Origin: Welwitschia mirabilis
Lineage: Eukaryota > Gnetophyta > Gnetopsida > Welwitschiales
Assembly: GCA_051453625.1 (NCBI GenBank)
Contig: JBOZIK010000001.1
Span: forward strand, 195,490,465 to 195,521,002
DNA: 30,538 nt
Reading direction: 5' to 3'
Made by a program: the position numbers and the translations under genes. Positions 1 to 10,499 of this stretch are shown here, piece by piece. Below the pieces are notes generated by a model. That model searched no databases. It saw nothing but the letters and a program-made list of their open reading frames with translations, and was not told where the DNA came from. The first letter of the stretch is position 1; each line of letters begins with the position of its first letter.

Positions 1-51
1 TTTTTTAAGGAACCGTTGCGCTTTTTCCACGGTTACATTTTTCCATCACAT

Positions 52-637
52 GATTAACCTTTCATTATCTTCAGTCAACCGCAACTACGGTCGCCCTTAT
101 TCTAATGTTCGATCATCCTTACTTATCGCAGATTTCTTAGTATAGGATATGGTACAAATTTAATCACCCTTGTGAAAATATTTAGTTGCCCTTACTTAGG
201 TCATCCTGACAATTATTACTCGATCAACCTTATAAGAGGAGATTCCTAGTAGAATGTGGTCATTCGATTTCATTTTATGTGGTTGGCCTAAAGTTACCTA
301 ATTCATTTTTTACTAATTGTTGTGTAGTTGCTCATATAAAAACTATTGGTCACCCATACAGCTCTTAAATAGATTCTTACTGTGTGTCATGTGATCGCCC
401 GTATGAATCTTGTCGGTCACTTGTCTTTCTATCAGGTTAGATTTCATTGCGTGTTATGCGGTCGCCCATAGGAATACGTTGGGTCACTAAATGCAGTCGC
501 CCGTGTGTGGATGGTGGTTGTCCATGTCTGAACTATCTTATTTTGGTCGTCCGGTATGTCATATGTAGTCGCCCGCTTCTGAGGTAGTGTTATAGTTCTT
601 GATCATTCGGTCGCCCGATCTTATAAGTCGGTCGCCC
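52..637 (+). repeat. Cluster of degenerate GGTCGCCC motifs
   Basis: About twenty copies of an 8-bp motif, consensus (A/G)(G/A)TCGCCC, occur on the plus strand at irregular 15-60 bp spacing. Good copies start at 89, 393, 460, 495, 567, 609 and 630, with GGTCGTCC at 545. Decayed forms include AGTTGCCC (184), GGTCATCC (199), GATCAACC (222), GGTCACCC (348), GATCATCC (111) and GGTTGTCC (517). Many differences are CG to TG or CA, as expected for methylated CpG decay, and intact copies concentrate at the right. Spacing is irregular, so this is not a simple tandem satellite and not a coding repeat. It may be the regulatory part of an unrecognised LTR. The motif cluster is seen directly; its identity is unknown. 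Confidence 0.7.
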
Positions 638-649
638 AGGAAGTTACCT

Positions 650-2550
650 ACACAAAAAACTAACTTACAAAAATTCATTAAATTAATCAATGACAATGGA
701 TTTGCAACAGTTTATTCTTAGGCTCTAATATGTTATTGCGAGTTTACTGTATGGAAGAGAAATAAATACAATAACTTTAAACAAATAGTAAAGAAAGCTG
801 AAATGCACAAAAAAATAAAACAAATAAAATACTTTCTTGGATATTCTGTAAATTTTATTGAATTAAAACTAGTAATTCAAATTAAATTTAGATACATATA
901 CTTCATGTGGCATGATACGATTTACATGTTACATAATGAAAATACATAATACTTCATGAGATAGTTTTTAATACTCATATTGTTTTGTTGAAAGCATTTT
1001 AACTAATTTTTACATATGTTAATTTGGTATTTTAAAAGTCTAGGAGTTTTCTTTATTTTGATGAAACACATTTTGTTAAAAGTGGAGAAGAAACATAATT
1101 TTGTTTATATTTGTGTTTTATCTATTTTATGTTTTATCCAATAGGGATATCCTTTTACTACAATTTTTCTTTTTAATGTGTTTATGGTTTTTTCCTAGTT
1201 GTATTTTATCTTGAATACCCATTTGGTTTTGATGGGTTTTTTTTACAATCTTTTTTTTAAACTCAAAGTAATAAGTAGTTCCCTTCCTATTAACTAGTTG
1301 CTTAATGAGNNNNNNNNNNNNNNNNNNNNNNNNNNNNNNNNNNNNNNNNNNNNNNNNNNNNNNAAACTCACCACCAAGGCATCCCTCGCGGGTTTTTTTT
1401 TTTTTTTTTTTTTTTTCTACCATCAGTAGCTTTAAGGTTACATTTTTCAATTAGCATATCATATTGTGCTTATATTACTTCTTTTTATTTTAGATCATTT
1501 TGAGCTTTTTTGCATACTTTCTAGTTTCATTTCTTTTTGTAAGAGATGTTGTATTCTATTTTATCATTTTTGTTCTATTTCTTTCTTGAAGCAATCTTTT
1601 TAATTTTAGATTTAATTAATTCATTTAAAACATGGTCAACATGATTTTGTGACTATATGAAATGACTATGCTTCTTATTATACTAATTCTATTTATCCTA
1701 GGATTTTTGCATTTTATTATTAGCTTAATTCTAGTATTTAGTTTAATCCACTTAGTTCTTATATTATTTCTTTAACTTTTTTAAGTAATATTATAGCATC
1801 TTAAATTGGCTCTAATTTATTCACATTATTCTCTATAAGCAGTGAGACTTTTGTCATTTTTTGTTTGGTGTATGATAAGATGTAAACATTGACATTTATC
1901 TTAAATATATTAGGCTAATTTAGCATAAGTAAAAAGATTAATTTTATTTTTTTATAATACAAAAATGTCTTGTATCCTTTCTAATATCATATGTGAACTT
2001 ATGTATTTCCCCATGATGTTTTCAGGTATTTAATTGCATTCTGAAGCATATGTTAGAAAATGGGGCTAAACCTATAGAAAACACTAGCATCTATAGTTAC
2101 TTGTATGATGACATGGATCTCTTTAGGATAATGACTTCCACACTTATGTTATAAATTCTACATGGATAAACTATTAGTTCCCAATTGTGGGTCTAATTAG
2201 CTACTAAATCAAAAATCAATTGTTACCTTTAACTACTAAATGATCAATCTTACACAAAATTATGGTGGTATTGTAGACATTGTGGTAGTGGCACTGATGG
2301 GTGGAGGAATCCTACTCCAAACCTTATGTATTGAATTCATCATAAAAATCACTCCATTAGATAATAGAAGATGGAACTTTAACCACCCCATTAAACACTG
2401 ACTAAAAAAAATCCTTAGCCATCCCAATCTTATACTTCACTCTAAAAGGGACAAGCACCATCCTTTCTAATAAATCTTTGGCATACAAAAGAAACCATTC
2501 TTGAAGGAATAATTCTTCTATCATGTCTTTCTAATTTCCTTGCTTTGGAA
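650..2550. other. AT-rich stretch, no gene recognised
   Basis: I see no coding region with recognisable homology on either strand. The stretch contains a 54-N gap (1310-1363), a long poly-T run just after it (about 1391-1416) and many short A/T runs. The poly-T could be the reversed tail of a retroposed sequence, but no body was recognised beside it. Confidence 0.5.
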
Positions 2551-2553
2551 ATG

Positions 2554-2573
2554 AGCTAGCCTTAAGGCTAGCT
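2554..2573. repeat. Perfect 20-bp palindrome
   Basis: AGCTAGCCTTAAGGCTAGCT reads identically on both strands and is more GC-rich than its surroundings. A 14-bp piece of it (CTTAAGGCTAGCTT) recurs at 11102-11115. It could be a dimeric protein binding site or a transposon footprint. Nothing nearby decides. Confidence 0.8.
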
Positions 2574-2750
2574 TGATGTTTCATTTTTAAGCTTAAGATT
2601 TCCTTCATTGATGTACTGCATAGTTCCTTTCTCATAATAAAGATAGTAGTTTTCATTTCTTAATTTAAGTTGTGATTTAGTTCATACTGTTAATACTTGA
2701 TATGAAGCCATAAGATTGCTGAGCTATTTATATTTTTAAGTGATTCCTTC

Positions 2751-3068
2751 TTGTTTACATTTTTGTTTCTTAGTTTAATTTCATTTGATGGTTCTTGGGA
2801 TTTATTTCCCACTTATCATACTTATGAATTAGCTATGATAAACCAAAGTGATAGAAGGATCTCATCTCATCGCTACTCATGTGATGAACAAAATCATGTC
2901 ATCTTGATTCAAACCATAATAAACTTAGCATACTTAGGATTTAAGGTATACCTTATGATATATCTTTTTAATGAAAGTCTTTCATTTGTTAAAACATTAA
3001 TGCTAGTTCTTGAGTGTTATGATCATTTCCAGCTCTTGTTTATTAAAGCTCTTAATTCTTATTCTTAA
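2751..3068 (+). other. Uncertain 105-codon open frame
   Basis: An open frame of 105 codons, hydrophobic at both ends, with a short charged, Ser/Arg/Asp-rich middle. It has no motif I recognise. It lies just upstream of the 5' LTR of the element at 3210. The AT-rich composition and lack of conserved features make a chance frame more likely than a gene. Confidence 0.12.
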
Positions 3069-3209
3069 TTTGATTTTTGCTTGAATCTTTTACTAGTTTA
3101 AAATTGTGTTGTTTTATTGTTTCCTTTTATGAGTATCCCTATGAAGAGAATGATATTAGGTTCTTTCTACAATGAAAGACTAATTTTTTAATTATAAAAG
3201 CTAAACTAG

Positions 3210-4372
3210 TGATAAGTGGTCAACTTGTTGCATTTGACATATCTTTTGAAGTGTGTTTTTAGGTCTTTTTTAATAAGTTTAATGCTCAATTGATTATTAT
3301 TGATGTCAAGGATTAAAAATAAAGAATTAAGCATAAATTGAATTAAAATTAAGTAATTATGGAGTATTTCAGAAAGAAATAGTAAGTGAATCACTTAGAT
3401 TCCACCTACCACTAGAAGAAAAGGCACTAAAAAATGAAGCATTAAAGGATAAAGTGCTTAAAGAGACAACTATATTCTACATACCATCAAATTCCACCTA
3501 CCACTAGATTCTAAGAAGCATAAGTAGCAGTAACCATTAAATAATAATTACATTTATTACTATATTTATATTGTAGCCACTCACCTACCACTAGAGGATA
3601 AAGTTGGTGGATGATAAAGAATCAAGTTTTATTTTTACCTAAAATTATGATGTAATTATTTTAGTTTATTCTTTAGATAAGTTAGTCCACTTTAGATAAA
3701 TTAGTCCACCATCCAAACCTATATAAACCTCCTTAAACCTCCTATTTCCTCATCTTTATTTGAGCATCAAAGTGCTTGTGACATCAAAGTAACTTGGGTA
3801 AGGAGATCTATTCACTTATAAGAAGGACTACCTTGATGTTAGGCTGTGTATTCTCTATTAAGGAGCTATTACTTGTCAGTGGATGTAATAAAGTATATCT
3901 TATTAATGGTTAATAAAGTACACTTTATTTTTCTTAAATTTTCTCTCTCTATATATTCCTTATACTTTATGTTNNNNNNNNNNNNNNNNNNNNNNNNNNN
4001 NNNNNNNNNNNNNNNNNNNNNNNNNNNNNNNNNNNNNNNNNNNNNNNNNNNNNNNNNNNNNNNNNNNNNNNNNNNNNNNNNNNNNNNNNNNNNNNNNNNN
4101 NNNNNNNNNNNNNNNNNNNNNNNNNNNNNNNNNNNNNNNNNNNNNNNNNNNNNNNNNNNNNNNNNNNNNNNNNNNNNNNNNNNNNNNNNNNNNNNNNTCC
4201 TCTTTTTTCATCTAAAGAATTAGGTTTCCTTTAACTCATTTTCTTCTTTAAATTTATCAACCGAGATTGACATGCTCTATACCCTATGTTTTTACTTGCC
4301 ATTACTTAAGAAGGTTTTAATATCTAACTTGTAGATTAGGTAAGCACAACATACAACACAACATTTTAATAG
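3210..4372 (+). repeat. 5' LTR of the element
   Basis: This aligns along its length with 8463-9833. The 224-N gap at 3974-4197 sits where the other LTR has 221 bases (9434-9654), so the missing sequence is almost certainly ordinary LTR sequence. The right end is uncertain by about 10 bp: the last well-conserved shared block ends at 4363, and the candidate primer site starts at 4373. Confidence 0.75.
3722..3893 (+). promoter_or_regulatory. LTR TATA-like box and polyadenylation signal
   Basis: TATAAAC at 3722-3728 and AATAAAG at 3887-3893 are about 165 bp apart. Both are matched in the other LTR (TATAAG near 8996 and the AATAAAG after 9315). This is the U3-R arrangement expected for plant LTRs. 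Assignment is by position and motif only. Confidence 0.45.
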
Positions 4373-4384
4373 TATTATCAGGGA
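4373..4384 (+). other. Degenerate primer binding site (iMet-type)
   Basis: TATTATCAGGGA immediately follows the 5' LTR and matches the common plant primer site TGGTATCAGAGC at most positions, including the central TATCAG. The mismatches are in keeping with the age of the element. Confidence 0.4.
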
Positions 4385-4620
4385 AGTGTTACTTTCTTTT
4401 GGTGTTGTACATTAGTCCCGAGCTTTGAGCTTTCAAGCTTTTCTTGCTTACTATTTTCTTGAGTGTAAAAAAGTTTTTCAGATTTTCTCTGTTATACATT
4501 TTCTTTTAAGCAATTAGATTCTTTTTTTGTTAGTAGTTAGATTTAGTAATTGGTTTGTTTCTTATGCTTCAAAATAATTGTGGAAATAGTTGTCCATAAC
4601 AGTCATCTATATTATAATTT

Positions 4621-4930
4621 TTGGTGTTGCTAAAACTAGGATTTATGGAAGGGGAAAAAAGTCTACATGAAATTTTTGCGAAAAGAAGAAAGAATTTGCC
4701 ATTGAAAAATGATGCTTCTATGGAGGGAAAAAAACCTTTACATAAAACCTTTATTGAAAGAAAAAGGAATCTACAATTAAAGAACAAGTCCATGGACGGT
4801 GAGAAACCTTTCTGTGAAATTTTTATTGAAATTAGAAAAAGTAAGTCTATTTAAGAAATCTTGATTAGTAGAAAGAAGAACTTGTCTTTTAAGGATGTTG
4901 TTGAAACCAAGGCCACTCCTCTTTTCAACC
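4621..4930 (+). pseudogene. Relic frame with about 25-codon tandem repeats
   Basis: Inside the LTR element. Units start at 4645, 4720 and 4792 (25 and 24 codons apart), and a partial fourth lies at about 4852-4900. The pattern is M-(E/D)-G-(E/K)-K-(S/P)-(L/F) followed by a basic stretch of the type F-x-(K/E)-R-(R/K)-(R/K)-N-L. The third and fourth units look fused by a small deletion, and the frame stops at 4852-4854. The product would be highly basic and hydrophilic. I recognise no family. It may be the start of the same protein as the downstream frame 5057-6628, now in another frame, or a separate element ORF. Confidence 0.45.
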
Positions 4931-5056
4931 TCCCTCTTTTTCTCCTTCCTGTTTCCTGCATTTTTTCTTTTAATTTTTTTAATTATGATAATAATCCTTA
5001 ACACGTTAGGGCTTTCCCCTTATTAGAGAAGCACTCTACAATCATTTTGATAAACC

Positions 5057-6628
5057 ACAATAATCTCTCATGAAGAACTATGAATAAGATATAGATTCCC
5101 TACATCAATCTCTTCATCAATGTGTAAACTAAGTGAAATCCTCAATAAAAATGTGGAGATATTAGTGGAAGTAATCACACAAATCTATGAAATGGGGCAA
5201 CATTCTTAAACCTACACCACTATGTTTACCACATCCCACCTTGAGAATGATGAGAAGAACTTAAGAACAAGTAACAATAATTTTTTCTTTGAAATGAAAA
5301 ATAAGATTTTATATTAATTTCAACTATTCCATCCATTAGGAGATGGCCAAAATAAGGACAATGATCATTTAACTAAACAAATAAATAAGAATGATAAGGA
5401 CGAAATAGAAATACTATATCATATCCCCAATATTCATTTATTTTATAAAGATGATGGGAAAAAAGTGTCAACTCAAGAAAAATTACAAAATATTCCAACA
5501 GATGATGAATATGATCACTGTATTTCTCTTTATGAGCTTCTTAAGAAATCCAACAAATTAAAGAAAGACAACAACACTTAACAAAATAATAATGAGTACA
5601 ATGAATAAGAGGAAGATATAGTTGTAAATAATGATGAAGAAAGTGAAAAAAGCATTCAATAAAGTAATGACGAAGACAACAATGAGGAGAAAAAGAATCA
5701 TGAAGAACCCATAAAGATTCATGCAAAATTAATAAAGAATAGACTTATTCCTTTCAATGCAATAATATAACCTAATAAGTCTACCCATGTTTCTCCATCC
5801 CTTTCACTTGTGCTTTCATGTAAAATCCTAAATAAAATTCAATAAAATAATGATAAAGACAACAATGAGGAGAAGAGGAATCATGATGAATCCATAAAGA
5901 TTTATGCAAACTTAATAAATGATAGACTTATTCCTTTTAATGCAATAATATAACCTGAGGAGTCTACTCATGTTTCTCCATTCCTTTCACTTGTGCTTTC
6001 ATGTAAAACCCCAAATAACATCCTTCCTTCTACTCCTACTTCCATATTACCTTATGATCATGATAATGATAAAATTTCTCCATCTCTTACATCTGAACAT
6101 TCATGTAATTCTCACAGCCACATTTCTTTCCTTGTCTTTAACGAAACCCATAACCTTAAGGACTCTACTCCTAATATCTCTTAATATCTTCCTCTTGAAA
6201 CTCCACGTAATACATAAAGTAACATCCTTCCCTATTCTATCATGTCCACTTTACTTTATATCTTTAATAATTACTCTTTTCAAAAGTATGACTTGGGATA
6301 TCTTAAAATTCTAAATTGGGGTAAACACTATCTTCTTGATAATAATTCATGCTTAAAGTTGAATATTAGAGAGCTTCTTAAGTATGTTAAATATATTCTA
6401 ATCAATCATCCTAAGAAGATTCCTCAAAATACCTAAACTTCTAATAGTCCCATTAATTTCTTTCATTTGCAATATCAATCTTTCAATGAGATCTATGTTT
6501 TGAATTCTTTATATCATGATTTTGATAAGAAACTGTTTTTCTATGAAATATATGAACTCTTTATCTCTTATATTGCTAATGGATTTTGTGGAGTTAAAGA
6601 ATTATTTACTCATATTTTTTATTATTAA
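5057..6628 (+). pseudogene. Relic of a >500-codon protein of unknown family inside the LTR element
   Basis: One reading frame (codon starts at 5057+3n) stays protein-like for about 520 codons. Apart from an early TGA near 5081, its roughly twelve in-frame stops are all TAA, several where a CAA glutamine codon would fit. The text is hydrophilic. An Asn/Asp/Glu/Lys-rich stretch (about 5500-5720) is followed by a Ser/Thr/Pro-rich part (about 5960-6190). A Tyr/Leu/Asn-rich C-terminal part (6242-6628) follows and ends at TAA 6626-6628. A 183-bp tandem duplication (5654-6019) keeps the frame, adding exactly 61 codons. I see no gag zinc knuckle, protease, RT or integrase signature. It could be a divergent gag, an element-specific ORF or a captured host gene. 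Coding origin is inferred from frame continuity; function is unknown. Confidence 0.55.
5654..6019 (+). repeat. 183-bp in-frame tandem duplication
   Basis: Unit one is 5654-5836 and unit two 5837-6019. They are closely similar, both running from 'attcaataaa' through 'cttattcctttyaatgcaat' to 'ctttcatgtaaaa'. The period is a multiple of three and the frame carries through, so the duplication may have happened while the protein was still expressed. Confidence 0.85.
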
Positions 6629-6750
6629 CTAATTCCTCTAAAAAATTCATGAATAATTTTTATGATTTATCAATTGGTTTCCGTATGGTTTGGTCCTCAT
6701 TTTTCTTTAAAAAATACAATGCAATAACTATGGTGGAATATCTAGCTTTT

Positions 6751-6938
6751 TGACATAGGTATAAATACAAAGCAAATGAATAATAGTTTTGTTTNNNNNN
6801 NNNNNNNNNNNNNNNNNNNNNNNNNNNNNNNNNNNNNNNNNNNNNNNNNNNNNNNNNNNNNNNNNNNNNNNNNNNNNNNNNNNNNNNNNNNNNNTTGACA
6901 TAGGTATAAATACAAAGCAAATGAATAATAGTTTTGTT
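6751..6938 (+). repeat. Identical 44-bp repeats flanking a 100-N gap
   Basis: The sequence 'tgacataggtataaatacaa...' at 6751-6794 is repeated without change at 6895-6938, on either side of exactly 100 N (6795-6894). This is the signature of two contig ends that overlap but were not merged. The true genome probably has one copy. Confidence 0.85.
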
Positions 6939-7307
6939 TCAATACAAGTATTCTATTTGAGGTAATTGATTTAGTTGATCCTCTTTTCTTAAGGGATATC
7001 CACCACTTATCCTTTTGTAAGTGTAATTATTCAAATAATCTCTTTTCCAATATCTATTAACTTGATTTCATTTCATCTTTTCATCATGTAGTATGTTTAA
7101 GCATTTCAAGCTTATGCAATTTATACATGATTGATTAGATATTAGTTAATTGAAAGGCATTCAAATGCCTATGAACTCTTATTCTAGAAGACAAGAATGT
7201 GCTTAATTAAGTTGTTCATATTGTATGCTTTGTTTCTTTATCAACTTCATTTTTATTAAGGCTACAAGTCATTAGTACTTAGATAATGCATAAGTTGATT
7301 TTCATTT

Positions 7308-7378
7308 TTGTGAGAAAAAAAGGAAAAAAAAATAAGAGAGAAAAAAAGTTAAAAAAAAAAAAGAATTCTGAAAAGAAA
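7308..7378 (+). repeat. Purine-rich (A/G) tract
   Basis: About 70 bp of almost pure A and G lies in the 3' half of the LTR element's interior. Similar A/G-rich stretches upstream of the 3' LTR are common in plant Ty3/Gypsy elements, a weak hint of class. Its distance from the LTR (over 1 kb) argues against it being the priming polypurine tract. Confidence 0.5.
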
Positions 7379-8450
7379 ACTAAAATGTTAATTTATACTA
7401 TGAAATCACTTTTGATAATCACTCCTAACCTATCTCGGGGATTAGCGCACTAGGGGAAAAGTTACTTAATAGCCTATATCTTGTCTAATGGGTCATACCA
7501 CTTATGATAAAAGAAAGATCAGTGATTTAAAAATGAATACTCTGTAATGGGAGGACTCTAAGGTAAAAGGAGGTATACCTCATAATGCATTGTCATTATT
7601 ATATTATCAAGTATTATGAAGTTTACAACCATCTTTTAAGTTGATACTTGAGATTATATCTATGAAATGACAATTTCAATTAGTACATTATCATTTTCAT
7701 TCATGCTATTCAAGCTAAACCATGATGTTTTACTGATTAGAAATGATGTACTTTTAATTTGAAATAAGAGACCATTGGTAAATGGTCAACTTCAAATGGA
7801 TTATGTTCTAATGTAATTTTTTTGTTTCTATTCATTAAGTGAGATAATTTTAAAGTTATTAACTATACTTTTTTTTTAATTTATCGTAGGACCCCAATAT
7901 TAGAGTAATTTATTTGATCTTTTAAAAAATATTAGCATTCATTTTCTTTCAAATNNNNNNNNNNNNNNNNNNNNNNNNNNNNNNNNNNNNNNNNNNNNNN
8001 NNNNNNNNNNNNNNNNNNNNNNNNNNNNNNNNNNNNNNNNNNNNNNNNNNNNNNNNNNNNNNNNNNNNNNNNNNNNNNNNNNNNNNNNNNNNNNNNNNNN
8101 NNNNNNNNNNNNNNNNNNNNNNNNNNNNNNNNNNNNNNNNNNNNNNNNNNNNNNNNNNNNNNNNNNNNNNNNNNNNNNNNNNNNNNNNNNNNNNNNNNNN
8201 NNNNNNNNNNNNNNNNNNNNNNNNNNNNNNNNNNNNNNNNNNNNNNNNNNNNNNNNNNNNNNNNNNNNNNNNNNNNNNNNNNNNNNNNNNNNNNNNNNNN
8301 NNNNNNNNNNNNNNNNNNNNNNNNNNNNNNNNNNNNNNNNNNNTTATGTTTAATAATGCAATTATTTTGAAGTGGTATCTTTCATTTCTTATCTAATTTA
8401 GCTAACTTTCATAATTTTTTATTTGCTTTGTTAGGGACTAACAAACACTT

Positions 8451-8462
8451 AGTGGAGGGCTA
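8451..8462 (+). other. Candidate polypurine tract before the 3' LTR
   Basis: AGTGGAGGGCTA directly precedes the TGATAGGTGG start of the right LTR. It is purine-rich and at the right position for second-strand priming. It is short and imperfect, so the call is tentative. Confidence 0.4.
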
Positions 8463-9367
8463 TGATAGGTGGCCAATTTCTTTCATTTGACATATGGTTT
8501 GGAGTGTGGTTTTAGGTCTTTGTTTTATGAGTTTAATGCTCAAATTAATCACTTTTGATGTTAAGAGTCAAAGATAAAGAATTAAGCATATTTGAATTGG
8601 AGTATTTGATAAATCACTAACAAATGAAGCACTTAGATTCAACCTACCACTAGAAGACAAAGTACTAAAATACAAATCATTAAAGGACAAGACACTTGAG
8701 GAGATAATTATATTCCACATACCACTAAATTCCAAGAAGTCTACATGGCAGGTGAGTGAAGGAAGGAAAAGACTATCTACTAGATTCTAGCTACCACTAA
8801 ATTCCAAGAAGCATAAATGGTAGTAAACACCAAATAATCGTTACATTTATTACTATATTTATATTATAGTCATCCAACTACCACTACAGGATGAAGTTGA
8901 TGGATGACAAAGAATCAAGTTTTATTTTTAGTTAAAATTAAAATGTAACTATTTTAGTTTGTTCTTTAACTAAATTAGTTCATCATCTAAACCCATATAA
9001 GCTCCTTTAATCCTTCCATTTCCTCATCTCTCTTTTGGCATCAAAGTGCTTATGACATTAGAGAAACTTAAGCAATGAGATCCATTTACTTATGAGAAGG
9101 ACTACCTTGGTGTTAAGCTACATATCCTCTATTAAGGAGTTGTTACTTNNNNNNNNNNNNNNNNNNNNNNNNNNNNNNNNNNNNNNNNNNNNNNNNNNNN
9201 NNNNNNNNNNNNNNNNNNNNNNNNNNNNNNNNNNNNNNNNNNNNNNNNTGAGAAGGACTACCTTGGTGTTAAGATACATATCCTCTATTAAGGAGTTGTT
9301 ACTTGTAAGTGGATGTAATAAAGTATATTTTGTTAAAGGTTAATAAAGTACTTTATTTTTCTTAAAT

Positions 9368-9416
<49 letters not shown>

Positions 9417-9833
9417 TCCTTATACTTTATGTTGATGTCAATTTAATACTCTTGTAAATTAAATCTGACTTAGATATAGAGTATGAGGGCCAACTTGGGT
9501 AACAACAAGTTGGTAAAAATGTTAGTTAATTACATTTAGGATTTTCATTTTCATTCCATTCCATTTCCACTTTCATTTGCATTCATCCCATTTCATGTCA
9601 TCTTTTTCATTGTTTATTTTCCTTTTCTTAGATATAAAACCATAAATTCTTTTTTCCTCTTCTTTTTTTATCTAAAGAATTAGATTTTATTTAACTCATT
9701 TTCTTCTTTAAGTTTATGAACCCAGATTAAAACACTCTATACCTTGTGTGTTTGCTTGCCATTACTTGAGAATGTTTTGAGAACTGACTTGCATATTAGA
9801 TAAGCATAACATACAACACAACACTTGGAATAG
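8463..9833 (+). repeat. 3' LTR of the element
   Basis: This is the right-hand partner of 3210-4372. It includes a 100-N gap (9149-9248) with the same roughly 56-bp sequence on both sides (9093-9148 and 9249-9304, one visible mismatch). That makes this LTR look longer than it probably is. It also carries an expanded CT/AT microsatellite. The end is taken by alignment with the 5' LTR and is uncertain by about 10 bp. Confidence 0.72.
9369..9416 (+). repeat. Compound microsatellite (CT)12(AT)12
   Basis: Twelve CT units (9369-9392) run straight into twelve AT units (9393-9416). The 5' LTR has only 'ctctctctatatat' at the same place (near 3943), so the expansion happened in this copy after insertion. 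Confidence 0.95.
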
Positions 9834-10139
9834 TGTATAGCAAGTTAAGTTTTCTTTATCAAAACTTAGTTTTTTTAATATGAAAACCTTCATTTTCTTT
9901 ACATTTCATACTTAGTAGGTTTTGGTTTCTAACTTATATCTCAGTAGTAGTTCAAATATAGCTTTGTTATATAACTTAATTTATTGTTATTGAAAACTAT
10001 GTACATGACCTTTATAGATAAAGGTTTTTATATTTTTAATATAGTTGTATCTATTGGACTAAAGATTAAATGAAACTCTTGAAACTTCTAGTCATAAGAT
10101 GATTTTGTATTAATTCTATTGTAGTTGAAGCTTCCATTC

Positions 10140-10490
10140 AAAGTTACTTGGAAATTTGAATTTTGTATATCATGGAATACATAGTTTTCATGAAAGGGTA
10201 GGCTTTCATTTCTAACATGTCATTTCTTTCAAGTGTACGAGGGGAAGTAACTTCATGTTGAAATCTTGCCTTCTTTAACTCTTTTAGAAAAACTTGACAT
10301 ATGACTTCTTCACCGAAAAACTTGACATATGAATTCTTCACCTTCATCTATTTTAAGCCTTTATAATTTCTTTCTAATCTTTTATTTGCCATACCTAAAA
10401 AGCTCAGCTATCTTGTGACTTTTTTTTTTTTTAAAAGTATGCAAAGGTTATTTTGGTATAATCATCTATGTTAATTAGAATATTTTATTA
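10140..10490 (-). pseudogene. Copia-type integrase relic
   Basis: Read on the minus strand, the segment near 10470-10430 gives NIDDYTKITFAYF and then a stop, matching the IDDYTRMTWVYF block of Copia integrases. Downstream, 10144-10347 reads SPRTLERNDMLEMKA with a following MYSMI. This corresponds to the TPRTPQQNGVVERKN...ARSM block near the end of the integrase core. Between them, DEGEEF stands where the catalytic DNGGEF should be. A 28-bp tandem duplication breaks the middle. The frame has stops and shifts and a poly-A run, so it is dead. It lies just right of the 3' LTR of the 3210-9833 element but on the opposite strand, so it belongs to a different element. Confidence 0.6.
10287..10342 (+). 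repeat. 28-bp tandem duplication
   Basis: Two units, 10287-10314 and 10315-10342, both start with 'gaaaaacttgacatatga' and differ at one visible position. It lies within the Copia integrase relic. At 28 bp it shifts the frame. Confidence 0.9.
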
Positions 10491-10499
10491 TTCTTTAAA

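Larger units (their letters stand above)
3210..9833 (+). mobile_element. Old LTR retrotransposon, apparently non-autonomous
   Basis: Two long direct repeats (about 3210-4372 and 8463-9833) share the same order of landmarks: a TGATA(A/G)GTGG start, repeated 'cctaccacta' segments, a TATA-like box, an AATAAAG signal, and an 'acatacaacacaaca' end. They bracket about 4.1 kb. A degenerate iMet-type primer site (TATTATCAGGGA against the usual TGGTATCAGAGC) lies at 4373, and a purine-rich AGTGGAGGGCTA lies just before the right repeat. No protease, reverse transcriptase or integrase motif was found inside. Instead there is a broken frame of more than 500 codons (5057-6628). Some interior is lost to a 389-N gap (7955-8343). 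This fits a LARD-type non-autonomous element or an autonomous one decayed past recognition. LTR divergence by eye is about 15-20%, so the insertion is old. The exact ends and the target duplication could not be fixed. Confidence 0.72.

Noticed and set aside
89-637. CRISPR array at the spaced GGTCGCCC motifs
   Set aside because: Repeats are only 8 bp, degenerate and irregularly spaced, and the sequence is a plant nuclear genome.
5057-6628. TAA read as glutamine (alternative genetic code)
   Set aside because: The surrounding exon and transposon families are standard plant sequence, and CAA-to-TAA decay explains TAA-only stops in an A-ending codon context.
7308-7378. Purine tract as the priming polypurine tract
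   Set aside because: It is more than 1 kb from the 3' LTR start; AGTGGAGGGCTA at 8451 is in the right place.
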